From Chloroflexota bacterium (lineage in GTDB: Bacteria; Chloroflexota; Limnocylindria; Limnocylindrales; CSP1-4): 60,788 nt of DNA. Below, one piece after another: positions 1 through 9,554 of this stretch. Below the pieces are notes generated by a model, which saw nothing but the letters and a program-made list of their open reading frames with translations, made no database searches and was not told the origin of the DNA. Made by a program: the position numbers and the translations under genes. Within the stretch, counting starts at the first letter, position 1, and the number at the start of each line of letters is the position of its first letter. The stretch is taken from positions 1 through 60,788 of the forward strand of contig JAJYNJ010000065.1 of assembly GCA_021786385.1 (NCBI GenBank). Direction: 5' to 3'.

Positions 1-2
1 CC

Positions 3-704
3 GGCACCGCGAGCAGCACCTTCACCTACAGCCTCACCCTGGAGAACGACAGCACGCAGCAGCAGACCTTCACCCTGCAGGGGCAGGGGCCGGACGGCTG
101 GCAGGTGACGGTGCACCCCTCGAGCAATGTGCAGGCGCTGACCGACACGATCGCCGGTGGCGGCACGGACACGCTCACGGTGACGGTCAACCCGGCGAAC
201 TCGGCGCCTGCGGGCAAGTACCCCATCCGCGTGACGGCGGCGGCCGGTTCCATATCAGCGCAGCTGCAGCTGGAGGCGGACATCACCGGTTCCCCGGCGC
301 TCACCCTGGCCACCCCCAACCAGGTGCTCAATGCGCAGGTCACCGCGGGAAGCACGGGAACCGTCACATTGATCGTCACGAACAGCGGTTCCGTGCCGCT
401 GAACAACATCAGCCTCACCTCCTCACCGCCCACCGGCTGGACCGTCACGTTCTCGCCCACGTCGATCGCCAGCATGCAGCCCGGCGACGCGAAGACCGTG
501 ACCGCGACCATCAAGCCGGCGAACGACGCGCTGACCGGCGACTACGACGTCACGCTCACCGCGAGTTCCGGCGGCACCAGCCAGAGCCTGGATATCCGAA
601 CCACCGTCCAGACGTCGCCGCTGTGGGGCTTCGTCGGGCTGGTCCTGATCGCGATCGTGCTGGTGGGGCTCGGCTGGGTCTTCCGGCGCTACGGCCGGCG
701 CTGA
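3..704 (+). CDS. NEW3-type membrane-anchored protein, 5' end missing
   Basis: The reading frame is open from the window edge, so the N-terminus lies outside. The visible part is a series of Ser/Thr-rich beta-sandwich repeats with the look of NPCBM-associated NEW3 domains (repeated 'T-V-T-V-NPAN' and 'TVTATIKPAN' type strands). It ends in a single transmembrane helix near LWGFVGLVLIAIVLVGLGWV and a short basic tail (RRYGRR), so the bulk should be outside the cell with the C-terminus inside. It lies 59 bp upstream of an ABC ATPase and permease on the same strand, an arrangement seen for exporters with an extracytoplasmic accessory protein. Function beyond that is inference. Confidence 0.75.
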   Translation, partial: GTASSTFTYSLTLENDSTQQQTFTLQGQGPDGWQVTVHPSSNVQALTDTIAGGGTDTLTVTVNPANSAPAGKYPIRVTAAAGSISAQLQLEADITGSPALTLATPNQVLNAQVTAGSTGTVTLIVTNSGSVPLNNISLTSSPPTGWTVTFSPTSIASMQPGDAKTVTATIKPANDALTGDYDVTLTASSGGTSQSLDIRTTVQTSPLWGFVGLVLIAIVLVGLGWVFRRYGRR

Positions 705-763
705 CGATGCGCCCCCGGAATCCGCGGACCGGCCGCGGCGACCCGCCCGAGCGGGAGGCCGCC

Positions 764-1726
764 GTGTCGGTGATTCGGACCCGCGCCCTGACCAAGACAT
801 ACGGCAGCCTGGTCGCGGTCGACCATCTCAACCTCGACGTTCGGCCGGGCGAGGTCTTCGGCCTGCTCGGCCCCAACGGTGCGGGCAAGACCACCACGAT
901 TCTGATGCTGCTCGGCCTCTCCGAGCCGACCGAGGGCCACGCCGAGGTGGCCGGCTTCGACCCCACGCGCGATCCGCTGGAGGTCAAGCGGCGCGTCGGA
1001 TACCTCCCCGATCAGGTCGGCTTCTACGGCAACCTGACCGGGCGCCAGAACCTGCGCTACACGGCCCGCCTCAATCGACTGAACGAGCGCGAGATCGAGG
1101 GGCGCATCGGCGGTCTGCTCGACCAGGTCGGCTTGGCGGACGTCGCCGACCGCACGGTCGACACATACTCGCGCGGGATGCTGCAACGGCTGGGCCTCGC
1201 CGACGCACTGGTGAAGGACCCCTCGGTGGTGATCCTCGACGAGCCGACGACCGCGATCGATCCCGCGGGCGTGGTCGAGGTCCTCGCATCGATCCGCTCG
1301 ATTGCGCGCGATCGAGGGGCCGCCGTCCTCCTCTCGAGCCACTTGCTCCACCAGGTGCAGCAGGTCTGCGACCGGGTCGCGATCTTCGTCGCGGGCAAGG
1401 TGGTCGCGCAGGGCACGATGCGGCGGCTCGCGGAACAGATGGCGGGCGACACGCTGCAGATCGAGGTGGGGCTCGAGGGGCCGGCAGATGCGCTCGAGCC
1501 GGCGTTGCGGGCCGTCCCCGGCGTTCACGAGGCGGTGCGCGACGAGCACGACCCGCGCGTCTGGCGCGTCACGGGGAGCCGCGCCCTTCAACAGCGGCTG
1601 GCGGGCGAGCTGGTGAGCCGCGGTGTTGCCGTCTGGCACCTGCGCCGCGTGGGCGACGACTTGGACGAGATCTACATGCGCTACTTCGCGAACAACAAGG
1701 AGGTCGGCGATGGCCGCGCGGCCTGA
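764..1726 (+). CDS. ABC transporter ATP-binding protein (ABC-2 type exporter)
   Basis: Cytoplasmic ATPase of an exporter, 320 residues. It has Walker A GPNGAGKTT, a degenerate signature (YSRGMLQRL in place of LSGGQ), Walker B VVILDEPT and an H-loop SSHLL, followed by a C-terminal extension of about 90 residues typical of the DrrA/CcmA-like class. The GTG at 764 is preferred because GGGAGG lies 5 nt upstream; an in-frame ATG at 707 has no such site. The 3' end overlaps the permease start by 17 bp, so the two are translationally coupled. The substrate is unknown. Confidence 0.9.
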   Translation: MSVIRTRALTKTYGSLVAVDHLNLDVRPGEVFGLLGPNGAGKTTTILMLLGLSEPTEGHAEVAGFDPTRDPLEVKRRVGYLPDQVGFYGNLTGRQNLRYTARLNRLNEREIEGRIGGLLDQVGLADVADRTVDTYSRGMLQRLGLADALVKDPSVVILDEPTTAIDPAGVVEVLASIRSIARDRGAAVLLSSHLLHQVQQVCDRVAIFVAGKVVAQGTMRRLAEQMAGDTLQIEVGLEGPADALEPALRAVPGVHEAVRDEHDPRVWRVTGSRALQQRLAGELVSRGVAVWHLRRVGDDLDEIYMRYFANNKEVGDGRAA

Positions 1727-2759
1727 GGCTCGCCTCGGCGGGTTGCGGGAGACGGTTTCCGCGGCGCTGGCCCGGCTCCGATCTGGTGGCGACGTTGGGG
1801 ATCGCGTGCCGAGCGGCGGCTGGCGGGTGGTCGCCGACAAAGAGTTCGGCGACCACGTCCTGAGCGTGCGGCTCTTCATCCTCGTCGCGGTCCTGGGCTT
1901 GGCGGCCGTCGGCGCCATCTACTCGACCTCGACCTTCGTGCGCAGCAACGCGCAGCAGGCGGCTGGGGCGCCGGGCCTCTTCGTGCTCCTCTTCAGTGCC
2001 CAGTCGCCCTCGTCGCAGATCCCCTCGTTTGCCACCCTGATCGGGCTGCTCGGTCCGCTCCTCGGGATCGCCTTTGGGTTCGACGCGATCAACGGCGAGC
2101 GCGCGGAACGCACCCTGCCGCGGCTTGTCGCCCAGCCGATCCACCGCGACGACGTGATCAACGGCAAGTTCGCCGCTGGGCTGGCGGCGATCGGGCTGGT
2201 CCTGGTCGCGATCACGGTGCTCGTCTCGGGGGTCGCGTTCTTCGAGCTCGGAATCGTCCCTGGCCCCGACGACGTGGCGCGCGTGGTGGCGTGGCTGGCC
2301 GCCACGATCGTCTACGTCGGCTTCTGGCTGGCGTTCGCGATGCTCTGCTCGGTGGCGCTCCGGCGGGCGGCGACCTCGGCGCTTGCGGCCATCAGCGTCT
2401 GGCTCGTCCTGACGCTCTTCGCTTCGCTCCTGACGGGGATCGCGGCCGGCATCCTGGCCCCGCTGCCCGCGAACCCGACGCTCGACCAGCAGGTGGCCAA
2501 CGCGCAGCTGCAGCTCGACCTCGCGCGGATCTCGCCCGGGGAGTTGTACGGCGAGGCGACCGCCTACCTGCTCAACCCGAGCGTCCAGAGCGTTGGGATC
2601 ATCATGCCATCGCAGCAGGCGGCCGCGCTGCCTTCGATCCTGCCCTTCGAGCAGAGCCTGTTGCTGAGCTGGCCGCAGGGGGTCGCGCTGGTGGCGCTGA
2701 CGGTCGTCTGCTTCGGCGCCGCATACGTCGCGTTCATGCGCCAGGAGATCCGCGCCTGA
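1710..2759 (+). CDS. ABC-2 family permease
   Basis: Membrane subunit paired with the preceding ATPase, 349 residues. After a cytoplasmic segment of about 50 residues there is a first hydrophobic helix (LFILVAVLGLAAVGAIY), a long extracytoplasmic loop, then a cluster of about five helices including LIGLLGPLLGIAFGFDAI and ISVWLVLTLFASLLTGIAAG. The motif around INGERAERTLPRLVAQPI is typical of ABC-2/NosY-type permeases that follow CcmA-like ATPases. The ATG at 1710 is preceded by AAGGAGG at 1697-1703. Export of a small molecule or a role in envelope maintenance is inference. Confidence 0.88.
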   Translation: MAARPEARLGGLRETVSAALARLRSGGDVGDRVPSGGWRVVADKEFGDHVLSVRLFILVAVLGLAAVGAIYSTSTFVRSNAQQAAGAPGLFVLLFSAQSPSSQIPSFATLIGLLGPLLGIAFGFDAINGERAERTLPRLVAQPIHRDDVINGKFAAGLAAIGLVLVAITVLVSGVAFFELGIVPGPDDVARVVAWLAATIVYVGFWLAFAMLCSVALRRAATSALAAISVWLVLTLFASLLTGIAAGILAPLPANPTLDQQVANAQLQLDLARISPGELYGEATAYLLNPSVQSVGIIMPSQQAAALPSILPFEQSLLLSWPQGVALVALTVVCFGAAYVAFMRQEIRA

Positions 2760-2787
2760 CCGACGCCCTGGCGGGCGCCACGCGCAG

Positions 2788-2804
2788 GCCGCTGCCGTAG
2801 CGGC
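2788..2804. terminator. small inverted repeat between convergent genes
   Basis: GCCGCT-GCCGT-AGCGGC forms a 6-bp stem in the 69-bp gap between two convergent genes. There is no T-run on either side, so a terminator role is only plausible. Confidence 0.3.
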
Positions 2805-2828
2805 ACGCCGTACCGACCGCCGCGGTGC

Positions 2829-4265
2829 CTAGCGGAGGGCGCGTCGCAACGCCGAGCGGGCCGCGAAATAGCCGGGCATCCCGTGCACGCCCGGACCAGG
2901 CGGCGTGGACGCCGAGCAAAGGAAGATGCGTGGGTCCGGCGTCGCGTACGGGTCGCGCCAGGACAGCGCGGGCGCCAGGACGTGGCCGAGGTCATGGAGC
3001 CCAGCCCCGATATCACCACCCACGAGGTTGGCGTCGTGGGCCTCGAGTTCGGCCGGACCCATGGCGTGAACCGCCAGGATGCGGTCGCGGAACCCGGGCG
3101 CGAACCGCTCGATCTGGCGCACGATCGGCTCCGTCATGTCGACCGCCGCGCCGTTCGGGACGTGGCAATAGGCCCACGCCGTGTGGCGGCCGGTGGGCGC
3201 CCGTGTCGCGTCGAAGAGGCTCTGCTGGGCCAGCAGCACGAACGGACGCTCGGGCGCGCGCCCGCGATGCACGGCAGCCTCGCTCGAGGCGATCTCCTCG
3301 AACGTGCCGCCGAGGTGCACGGTCCCTGCCTCTGCCAACTCCGGGTTGCGGCACGGGATCGGTCCATCGAGGGCTAGATCCAGTTTGAACGAGCCGGGCC
3401 CGTAGCGGTAGCGGCGGAGGGCGCTGGCGTAGGAGCCGGGCAGCCGATCTCCCGCGATCGCGAGCAGCTGCCTGGGCGTGAGATCCACGAGCGCCGCACG
3501 ATGCGCGGGCAGCTCGCTGGCGTGTGTGACGCGGTGATCCGGCACGATCTTGCCGCCGAGCGCCGCGAGCTCCACGGCCAGCGCCTCGGTGATCCGCCCC
3601 GATCCGCCTTCGGCGATCGGCCAGCCGACGGCGTGTGCGGCGGCGAGGAGCACCAACGCGAAGGCACCCGTGAGGGCGGCGTCGAGCTGCAAGCTCCCGT
3701 GCGCGGCGCAGCCGCCCAGGAGGGCGCGGGCGCGTTGTCCCTCGAAGCGCCGCGTGAGCCGGCTCGCCGGCTGCGCCGCCAGGAGCCCGAAACGCGCCAG
3801 GCCGAGCGCTTCTGCCGGCCGGTGCGGTAGCCGGATCGGAGCGAGCACGTCGGGCGCGAGCGCGGGCCAGTCGCGCACGATGGGCCCCAGGAGTCGGCGA
3901 TAGGCCGCCGCGTCTGCACGCGAGCCGAAGGTCGCTGCGGTCGCGTCGATCTCCCGGTGCACGAGTGCTACGGAGCCGTCGTCGAGGGGATGGCCGAGCG
4001 CGATGGGTGGCTCGATCCAGCGTAGGCCGCGCCGCTCCAGGGGCAACGTCGCGAAGAAGGGCGACGCGGCGCCCAAGGGGTGCACGGCGCTGCAAACATC
4101 GTGCAGGAACCCGGGGAGCGTCAGGGCGGCGGAACGCGCTCCTCCGCCGACCGTGGACGCCGCCTCGAAGAGCGCCACCGAGCGGCCTGCTCGAGCGATC
4201 GTGATGGCGGCGGCGAGCCCGTTCGGTCCGCCGCCGACCACCACCGCGTCGTAGCGCTCGCTCAT
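2829..4265 (-). CDS. NAD(P)/FAD-dependent oxidoreductase, phytoene-dehydrogenase-like
   Basis: A 478-residue flavoprotein. The N-terminal dinucleotide-binding fold is unmistakable (DAVVVGGGPNGLAAA, then a Glu at the end of the second strand, FEAASTVGGGARS). The C-terminus has the FAD-closing segment with GVHGMPGYFAA. This is the CrtI/amine-oxidase superfamily, but the subgroup is the 'phytoene dehydrogenase-related' COG1233 type rather than a proven carotenoid enzyme, and no carotenoid genes are nearby. It is convergent with the ABC permease and 66 bp downstream of acetate kinase on the same strand. The substrate is unknown. Confidence 0.88.
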   Translation of the reverse strand: MSERYDAVVVGGGPNGLAAAITIARAGRSVALFEAASTVGGGARSAALTLPGFLHDVCSAVHPLGAASPFFATLPLERRGLRWIEPPIALGHPLDDGSVALVHREIDATAATFGSRADAAAYRRLLGPIVRDWPALAPDVLAPIRLPHRPAEALGLARFGLLAAQPASRLTRRFEGQRARALLGGCAAHGSLQLDAALTGAFALVLLAAAHAVGWPIAEGGSGRITEALAVELAALGGKIVPDHRVTHASELPAHRAALVDLTPRQLLAIAGDRLPGSYASALRRYRYGPGSFKLDLALDGPIPCRNPELAEAGTVHLGGTFEEIASSEAAVHRGRAPERPFVLLAQQSLFDATRAPTGRHTAWAYCHVPNGAAVDMTEPIVRQIERFAPGFRDRILAVHAMGPAELEAHDANLVGGDIGAGLHDLGHVLAPALSWRDPYATPDPRIFLCSASTPPGPGVHGMPGYFAARSALRRALR

Positions 4266-4331
4266 ACGGGATGCGTCAGCGCGCTGGCATCGCGCGAACG
4301 ACGGTGCGTGGGCCAGCCGCTCGGCACGGCC

Positions 4332-5447
4332 TCACGCCGACCCGCCACTCGCTCTCGTCGCGAGCACGCTGCGCACCTCGTGCGCGATCTGCAGGTCCTC
4401 GCGCGCCGCGACGACGAGCGTTGCCACCGCCGACCCGCGGGCCGAGATGTCGCGGTCGCCCTTGCCCGTCCGGTTCGTGTCTGGGTCGATCGCCACGCCG
4501 AGGAAACCGAGCCCATCGGCCGCGCGTTCCCGGATCGCGGGAGCGTTCTCGCCCACTCCACCCGTGAAGACCAGCACGTCGAGACCGTCCATCGCCGCGG
4601 CCATCGCCGCGATCGCCGCGCGAAGCCGGTGCAGGTAGACGTCGAGCGCCAGGGACGCCGCGGCGTCGCCCACGTCGGCCCGCGCCAGGATCGTCCGCAT
4701 GTCGGCCGTACCGGCCAGGCCGAGCAGTCCCGAACGATGCTCGAGCGCCGCGGCGAGTTCGGCTGGCGGCAACCCCACGTGCTCCTCGAGCCAGAGCACG
4801 AGCCCGGGGTCGACCGACCCGGAGCGCGTCGCCATCACGAGCCCCTCGAGCGGCGTGAACCCCATGGTCGTATCGACGGAGCGGCCGGCGCGCACCGCCG
4901 CCAGCGAGGCGCCCGCGCCGAGGTGGCAGGTCACGATCCGGATCTCCTCGACCGGTCGGCCCAGCAGCTTCGCGGCACGACGCGAGGCGTAGGCGTGCGA
5001 GAGGCCGTGGAAGCCGTAGCGGCGCAGCTCCCAGCGCTCGCGCCACGCCTGGGGGAGCGCGTAGGTGGCGGCCTCCGGCGGGATCCCGGCGTGGAAGGCC
5101 GTGTCGAAGCAGGCGACCGCCGGTAGATCCGGGAGCGCCGCCGAGACCGCATCCAACGCGGCCAGCGACTTGGGCTGGTGGAGCGGCGCGAGGTCGGTCA
5201 GCGCCTCGAGCCGGGCACGCACGCCCGCGTCGACGAGGACGGAGGCCGCGTAGAGCCGGCCCCCGTGAACGATCCGGTGCCCGACGGCGTCGACCGGCCC
5301 GCACGACGTCAGGGCCGGGACGACGGCCGCCTCGTCCGCGTGTCCGCGGGGAGCCGCCAGGTCGGCCGACCCGACCACGCGGTCATCGGCGTCGAGGGCG
5401 CGGAGCTTCAGGCTGCTCGAGCCGGCGTTGACGACGAGCACGCGCAT
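4332..5447 (-). CDS. ackA: acetate kinase
   Basis: Converts acetyl phosphate + ADP to acetate + ATP in the cytoplasm. Family motifs are present in order: NAGSSSLK (nucleotide/phosphate loop), GHRIVHGG, FHGLSH, CHLGAGASL, TMGFTPLEGL and FTGGVGEN. At 371 residues it is slightly shorter than the usual 395-400. The ATG at 5447 has GAGGAGGGGG upstream; an ATG at 5504 would add 19 residues before the conserved start and is unlikely. It follows phosphoketolase by 75 bp on the same strand, so the pair forms a substrate-level phosphorylation route from xylulose-5-P or fructose-6-P. No phosphotransacetylase is in the window. Confidence 0.95.
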   Translation of the reverse strand: MRVLVVNAGSSSLKLRALDADDRVVGSADLAAPRGHADEAAVVPALTSCGPVDAVGHRIVHGGRLYAASVLVDAGVRARLEALTDLAPLHQPKSLAALDAVSAALPDLPAVACFDTAFHAGIPPEAATYALPQAWRERWELRRYGFHGLSHAYASRRAAKLLGRPVEEIRIVTCHLGAGASLAAVRAGRSVDTTMGFTPLEGLVMATRSGSVDPGLVLWLEEHVGLPPAELAAALEHRSGLLGLAGTADMRTILARADVGDAAASLALDVYLHRLRAAIAAMAAAMDGLDVLVFTGGVGENAPAIRERAADGLGFLGVAIDPDTNRTGKGDRDISARGSAVATLVVAAREDLQIAHEVRSVLATRASGGSA

Positions 5448-5495
5448 GGGCGGCCCCCTCCTCTCATGCCGGCCGCGCAGATCATCCGAGGCGCT

Positions 5496-5516
5496 AGGGC
5501 GCACGGCCGGCGCCCT
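5496..5516. terminator. hairpin in the xfp-ackA gap
   Basis: AGGGCGC and GCGCCCT form a perfect 7-bp stem with a 7-nt loop just after the phosphoketolase stop codon. It may attenuate or stabilise the message between xfp and ackA. No T-run is present. Confidence 0.35.
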
Positions 5517-5522
5517 GGTCGC

Positions 5523-7949
5523 TCAGTACGGCCAGATCCAGTCGCGGATCTCGGGCGCATCGTCGCCCTCGAAGCGGGTGTAGGCCCGCGCTTGGAGGCG
5601 GCGGTCCTCCATCAGCTGGCGCACATGCCCGGCGCGCGAGGCGAGCCCGGGCACGCGGTCGATCACGTCCATCACCAGGTGGAAGCGGTCAAGGTCGTTG
5701 AGTATCACCATGTCGAACGGCGTGGTGGTGGTCCCCTCTTCCTTGTACCCGCGCACGTGGATGTTGGCGTGGTTGTGTCGTCGGTAGGTGAGGCGATGGA
5801 TCAGCCACGGGTAGCCGTGGTGGGCGAAGACGACCGGGCGGTCCGTGGTGAAGAGCGAGTCGAACTCGCCGTCGGAGAGTCCGTGGGGGTGTTCGGTCGA
5901 GGGCTGCAGCCGCATCAGGTCGACGACGTTGACGACTCGTACTCTCAGCTCGGGGAGGTGCTGCCGAACTAGGTCGACCGCCGCGAGCGTCTCGAGTGTC
6001 GGGATGTCGCCGCAGCAGGCCAGCACCACGTCGGGCTCGCCGCCCTGGTCGTTGCTGGCAAAGTCCCAGATTCCGATGCCGCGCGTGCAGTGGAGGATCG
6101 CTTGATCCATCGAGAGCCAGTTCAGCGACGGCTGCTTCCCCGCCACGATCACGTTGACGTACTGCCGGCTACGCAGGCAGTGGTCCGCGACCGAGAGCAG
6201 GCAGTTCGCGTCAGGCGGCAGATAGACGCGCACGACCTCGGCCTTCTTGTTGACGACGTAGTCGATGAAGCCCGGATCCTGGTGGCTGAACCCGTTGTGG
6301 TCCTGGCGCCAGACGTGTGAGCTGAGCAGGTAGTTGAGTGAGGCGATCGGCCGCCGCCAGGGGATCCGGTTGGTGGTCTCCAGCCACTTCGCGTGCTGGT
6401 TGAACATCGAGTCGATGATGTGGATGAACGCCTCGTAGCAGTTGAAGAGGCCGTGCCGACCCGTCAAGAGGTACCCCTCGAGCCACCCTTGGCAGAGGTG
6501 TTCGGAGAGCACCTCCATCACGCGGCCCTCCGGCGCGATGTGGTCGTCGGTGGGCAGGCGCTCCCCGTCGAAGGCGCGGTCGGTGACTTCGAAGACGGCG
6601 TTCAACCGGTTCGAGGCGGTTTCGTCGGGGCCGAAGAGCCGGAACGTCTGGGGGTTGCGGGAGATCACGTCGCGCAGGAACGCGCCCAGCACGCGCGTCG
6701 CCTCGGCCCGGCTCGTCCCTGGCTGCTCGACAGCCACCGCATAGTCGCGGAAGTCGGGCAAGGTGAGATCGCGTAGCAGCAGGCCGCCGTTGGCGTGTGG
6801 GTTTGCGCTCATGCGCCGCCACTCCCGGGGCGGCAGAGCCTGCAGCTCGGGGATCAAGGTGCCGTTCGCGTCGAAGAGCTCGTCCGGTCGGTAGCTCCGC
6901 ATCCAGCGCTCGAGGATCGCGAGGTGCGCCGGGTTGCCGCGGGCCTCGGCGACCGGCACCTGGTGCGCGCGCCACGTCCCTTCGACCGGTTGGCCGTCGA
7001 CCTCCTGCGGGCCGGTCCAACCCTTGGGTGTGCGCAGGACGATCATCGGCCAGCGGGGGCGGGTCCGTGCGCCGAGTTCGCGGGCCGCACGCTGGATCTC
7101 GTGGATCTCGCGGACGCAGTCGTCGAGCACGGCCGCGAGGCGCTGGTGGACGGCCGCCGGGTCGTCGCCGGCCACGATATACGGGTGATACCCGTGACCT
7201 TCGAAGAGCTGCCGGAGTTCGTCGTCGGGGATGCGCGCGAGGACGGTTGGGTTGGCGATCTTGTAGCCGTTGAGGTGCAGGATCGGCAAGACGGCGCCGT
7301 CGGTAAGCGGGTTGAGGAACTTGTTGCTCTGCCAGCTGCCGGCGAGCGGTGCGGTTTCGGCCTCGCCGTCGCCGACCACGCAGCAGACGAGCAGGTCGGG
7401 GTTGTCGAACGCGGCACCGAAGGCGTGCGAGATGGCGTACCCGAGCTCGCCGCCCTCGTGGATCGAGCCGGGCGTTTCGGGGGCCACGTGGCTCGGGATC
7501 CCGCCGGGGAACGAGAACTGGCGGAAGAGCTTGCGCATCCCGTCGGCGTCCTGGGTGATGGCGGGATAGACCTCGGAGTAGGTCCCCTCGAGGTAGGCGT
7601 TGGCTACGATCCCTGGGCCGCCATGGCCTGGTCCGATCACGTAGATCGCGTCGAGGCCCCAGGTGCGGATGGCCCGATTCATGTGCGCGTAGATGAGGTT
7701 GAGCCCGGGGGTGGTCCCCCAATGGCCCAACAGCCGCGGTTTGACGTGTTCGGGCCGCAGCGGTTCGCGCAGGAGGGGATTGTCGAGCAGGTAGATCTGC
7801 CCGACCGAGAGGTAGTTGGCGGCGCGCCAGTAGGCGTCGATGAGGCGCACTTCCTCGTCGGAGAGGGGCCCGGCGGGGGCCCGCGTGCCGGAGGGGGCGC
7901 GGGCTGGGGTTGGGGTCGGCGTCTGCCTCGTGGTCGCGGCGTCCTGCAT
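5523..7949 (-). CDS. xfp: xylulose-5-phosphate/fructose-6-phosphate phosphoketolase
   Basis: Thiamine-diphosphate enzyme that cleaves xylulose-5-P (and often fructose-6-P) with phosphate to acetyl phosphate plus a triose or tetrose phosphate. At 808 residues it matches the family length. Visible hallmarks are the conserved GPGHGGPG loop, the SFPGG...[19 protein letters not shown] segment, and the TPP/Mg motif beginning GDGEAETAP. The start is set at MQDAATTRQ; the in-frame extension to 8138 overlaps the neighbouring DDAH-like gene and has no conserved sequence. A run of Pro/Thr/Ala (residues 10-30) precedes the conserved core. It works with the adjacent acetate kinase and depends on thiamine diphosphate, whose salvage operon lies at 53-57 kb. 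Confidence 0.96.
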   Translation of the reverse strand: MQDAATTRQTPTPTPARAPSGTRAPAGPLSDEEVRLIDAYWRAANYLSVGQIYLLDNPLLREPLRPEHVKPRLLGHWGTTPGLNLIYAHMNRAIRTWGLDAIYVIGPGHGGPGIVANAYLEGTYSEVYPAITQDADGMRKLFRQFSFPGGIPSHVAPETPGSIHEGGELGYAISHAFGAAFDNPDLLVCCVVGDGEAETAPLAGSWQSNKFLNPLTDGAVLPILHLNGYKIANPTVLARIPDDELRQLFEGHGYHPYIVAGDDPAAVHQRLAAVLDDCVREIHEIQRAARELGARTRPRWPMIVLRTPKGWTGPQEVDGQPVEGTWRAHQVPVAEARGNPAHLAILERWMRSYRPDELFDANGTLIPELQALPPREWRRMSANPHANGGLLLRDLTLPDFRDYAVAVEQPGTSRAEATRVLGAFLRDVISRNPQTFRLFGPDETASNRLNAVFEVTDRAFDGERLPTDDHIAPEGRVMEVLSEHLCQGWLEGYLLTGRHGLFNCYEAFIHIIDSMFNQHAKWLETTNRIPWRRPIASLNYLLSSHVWRQDHNGFSHQDPGFIDYVVNKKAEVVRVYLPPDANCLLSVADHCLRSRQYVNVIVAGKQPSLNWLSMDQAILHCTRGIGIWDFASNDQGGEPDVVLACCGDIPTLETLAAVDLVRQHLPELRVRVVNVVDLMRLQPSTEHPHGLSDGEFDSLFTTDRPVVFAHHGYPWLIHRLTYRRHNHANIHVRGYKEEGTTTTPFDMVILNDLDRFHLVMDVIDRVPGLASRAGHVRQLMEDRRLQARAYTRFEGDDAPEIRDWIWPY

Positions 7950-8094
7950 GGTCTCTGCACCGCCTTTCGCCGGATGTGGGCTCCGTCGGGGCGCCGCTGG
8001 CGGCGCTCTGCGATCAGCTGCCCGCGATCGGCCACGGGCGCGACCGACCGGCACGAGTCTACCTGCGCTGCAGCGGCTGCCACGTCCCTCTCCG

Positions 8095-8910
8095 CTACGG
8101 CACGATGGCGACCAGACAAGTCGGCCCGCCGTCGGCACGGGCGAACTCGTCGAGCTCCAGTTCCACCACCGTTTCGCCCGCCGCCCGCAGCATCGCCGCG
8201 GTCTGGGGGTATCCGGCGGCGACGAAGACGCGCCCCCCGAGCGCGAGCACGTTGGCGGCCCGCGCCTCTTCGTCGCGAACCACCAGCCGTTCCACTTCGC
8301 CAGCGGGCGCGGAGCCCGGGGCAGCGTCGAGGGACGCGAAGCCCGCCGCGGTGCCGACCAGGCGTCCGGGCCCCAGCGGCGTGACCGCGGTCGCGAGGTG
8401 CAGCCGATCCGTCACCGGGCAGAGGAATACGCGGTATCCGAGGGAGCCGGCCGCGAGCGCCAGCTGACCGGCGCCGCACACGTTGGTGCGGCCCGAGACG
8501 CCGATCGCGAGCCGGTCCCCGTAGGCGATGACGTCGCCGCCCTCCAGCGTGCCGAGCTCCTCGATCTCGACGACGGTCGCGTCCGGTACGAGCTCCTGGG
8601 CGCGGGCGACGACCGACGCGACCTCGCCGCGCCGCGAGGCCGCGCCCGGTCGGCCGACGACGAGGAGCCGCGTGGGGCCGTCGGGTTCGGCCGCGGCGGG
8701 CAGCGCGATCAGCGTGTCGGAGACGAAGGGCGCGTCTGGAAGCGTGGGTTCGGGCGGCAGCGGGACCAGCTCGAGACCCGCCGCGGAGAGCGCGGCCACG
8801 AACGCCCGGTGTTGGGCGATGGCGCGCGCTGGATCGATCCGGTCGCGTTCCAGATGGCTCGAGAGCGCGTTCCGGAACGCCTCCGAGGGCTCGCGCACGA
8901 TCACGCGCAT
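8095..8910 (-). CDS. dimethylarginine dimethylaminohydrolase-like (DDAH) family hydrolase
   Basis: A 271-residue member of the guanidino-group-modifying (pentein) superfamily. The putative catalytic residues are visible: His171 in DRLHLATAV, Cys265 in DGGPTCLV near the C-terminus, and acidic guanidine-binding residues near Asp60 (LPDAPFVSD) and Glu123 (LEGGDV). Enzymes of this type hydrolyse methylated arginine or related guanidino compounds to citrulline; the exact substrate cannot be read from sequence. It starts 9 bp after the ACT-domain gene on the same strand, which suggests a two-gene operon. The 3' end lies 145 bp before the phosphoketolase start. Confidence 0.85.
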   Translation of the reverse strand: MRVIVREPSEAFRNALSSHLERDRIDPARAIAQHRAFVAALSAAGLELVPLPPEPTLPDAPFVSDTLIALPAAAEPDGPTRLLVVGRPGAASRRGEVASVVARAQELVPDATVVEIEELGTLEGGDVIAYGDRLAIGVSGRTNVCGAGQLALAAGSLGYRVFLCPVTDRLHLATAVTPLGPGRLVGTAAGFASLDAAPGSAPAGEVERLVVRDEEARAANVLALGGRVFVAAGYPQTAAMLRAAGETVVELELDEFARADGGPTCLVAIVP

Positions 8911-8919
8911 GCCGGCCGC

Positions 8920-9303
8920 CTATCCTTCCAGCACTGGCCGCGCTTTCTCCGGATCGTCGACCACGAAGGCGAACATGGCGCGGTCGCCCCAGCGGCCGAT
9001 GAAGAGGTGTCCGTGGATGTTGACGCCCGCGTCGGCCAGTCGTCGCGCGATAGCCGCCATGCCGCCGGGTCGGTCGTCGACCTCCGCGAGCAGCGACTCG
9101 CCCTCGAAGTAGGTGTAGCCCTTCTCGTCGAGGACCTGGCGCGCGGTGTCATCGTCCGCGGTAGTCATGATGACGTGGCCGACATCTCCGAGTCCGCCGC
9201 CGCCGATCGCGCGCAGGTCCACGCCGCGCGCGGCCAGCGCCTCGGCAAGCGTCGCCAGCGCGCCCGGCTCGTTGCGGAGCTGCACGATGAACTGCTGGGC
9301 CAT
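8920..9303 (-). CDS. tandem ACT-domain protein
   Basis: A 127-residue protein made of two ACT-type beta-alpha-beta-beta-alpha-beta units (about residues 3-60 and 62-125), each with the NEPGALA or DRPGGMA turn that binds a small ligand, usually an amino acid. There is no catalytic domain, so it is probably a stand-alone amino-acid sensor. The ATG at 9303 has GGAGGG 6 nt upstream; the open frame extends to 9558 without conserved sequence. It precedes the DDAH-like gene by 9 bp, suggesting that the sensor and the guanidino hydrolase act on related metabolites. That link is inference. Confidence 0.85.
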   Translation of the reverse strand: MAQQFIVQLRNEPGALATLAEALAARGVDLRAIGGGGLGDVGHVIMTTADDDTARQVLDEKGYTYFEGESLLAEVDDRPGGMAAIARRLADAGVNIHGHLFIGRWGDRAMFAFVVDDPEKARPVLEG

Positions 9304-9361
9304 GGTTCCCTCCGTCAGCTGGCGCCGATCTGGCCAGGCCGCCACTGGACGCACTGACGGG

Positions 9362-9367
9362 ATTCTA
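9362..9367 (-). promoter_or_regulatory. -10 box for the ACT/DDAH operon
   Basis: TAGAAT on the minus strand, about 58 bp upstream of the ACT start codon, would give a short leader holding the GGAGGG ribosome site. No -35 match is evident. Confidence 0.4.
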
Positions 9368-9554
9368 GGCCCCAGGGGCAGCGTGCGCCGCGCCGCCGTT
9401 GCCATCGGGTGGGTCGGCCCTGCGCCTCGGCCGTGCGGGTCGGCCGTCGTCGGGGTTCCTCGGGTGCGGCGGCAGGCACGCGGTAGCCGCCGTCCGCGGC
9501 CGTGGTCGTGCGCGTGACTTCGCAACCGGTGATCCCCCCGGCGGTTCGCGCTCC

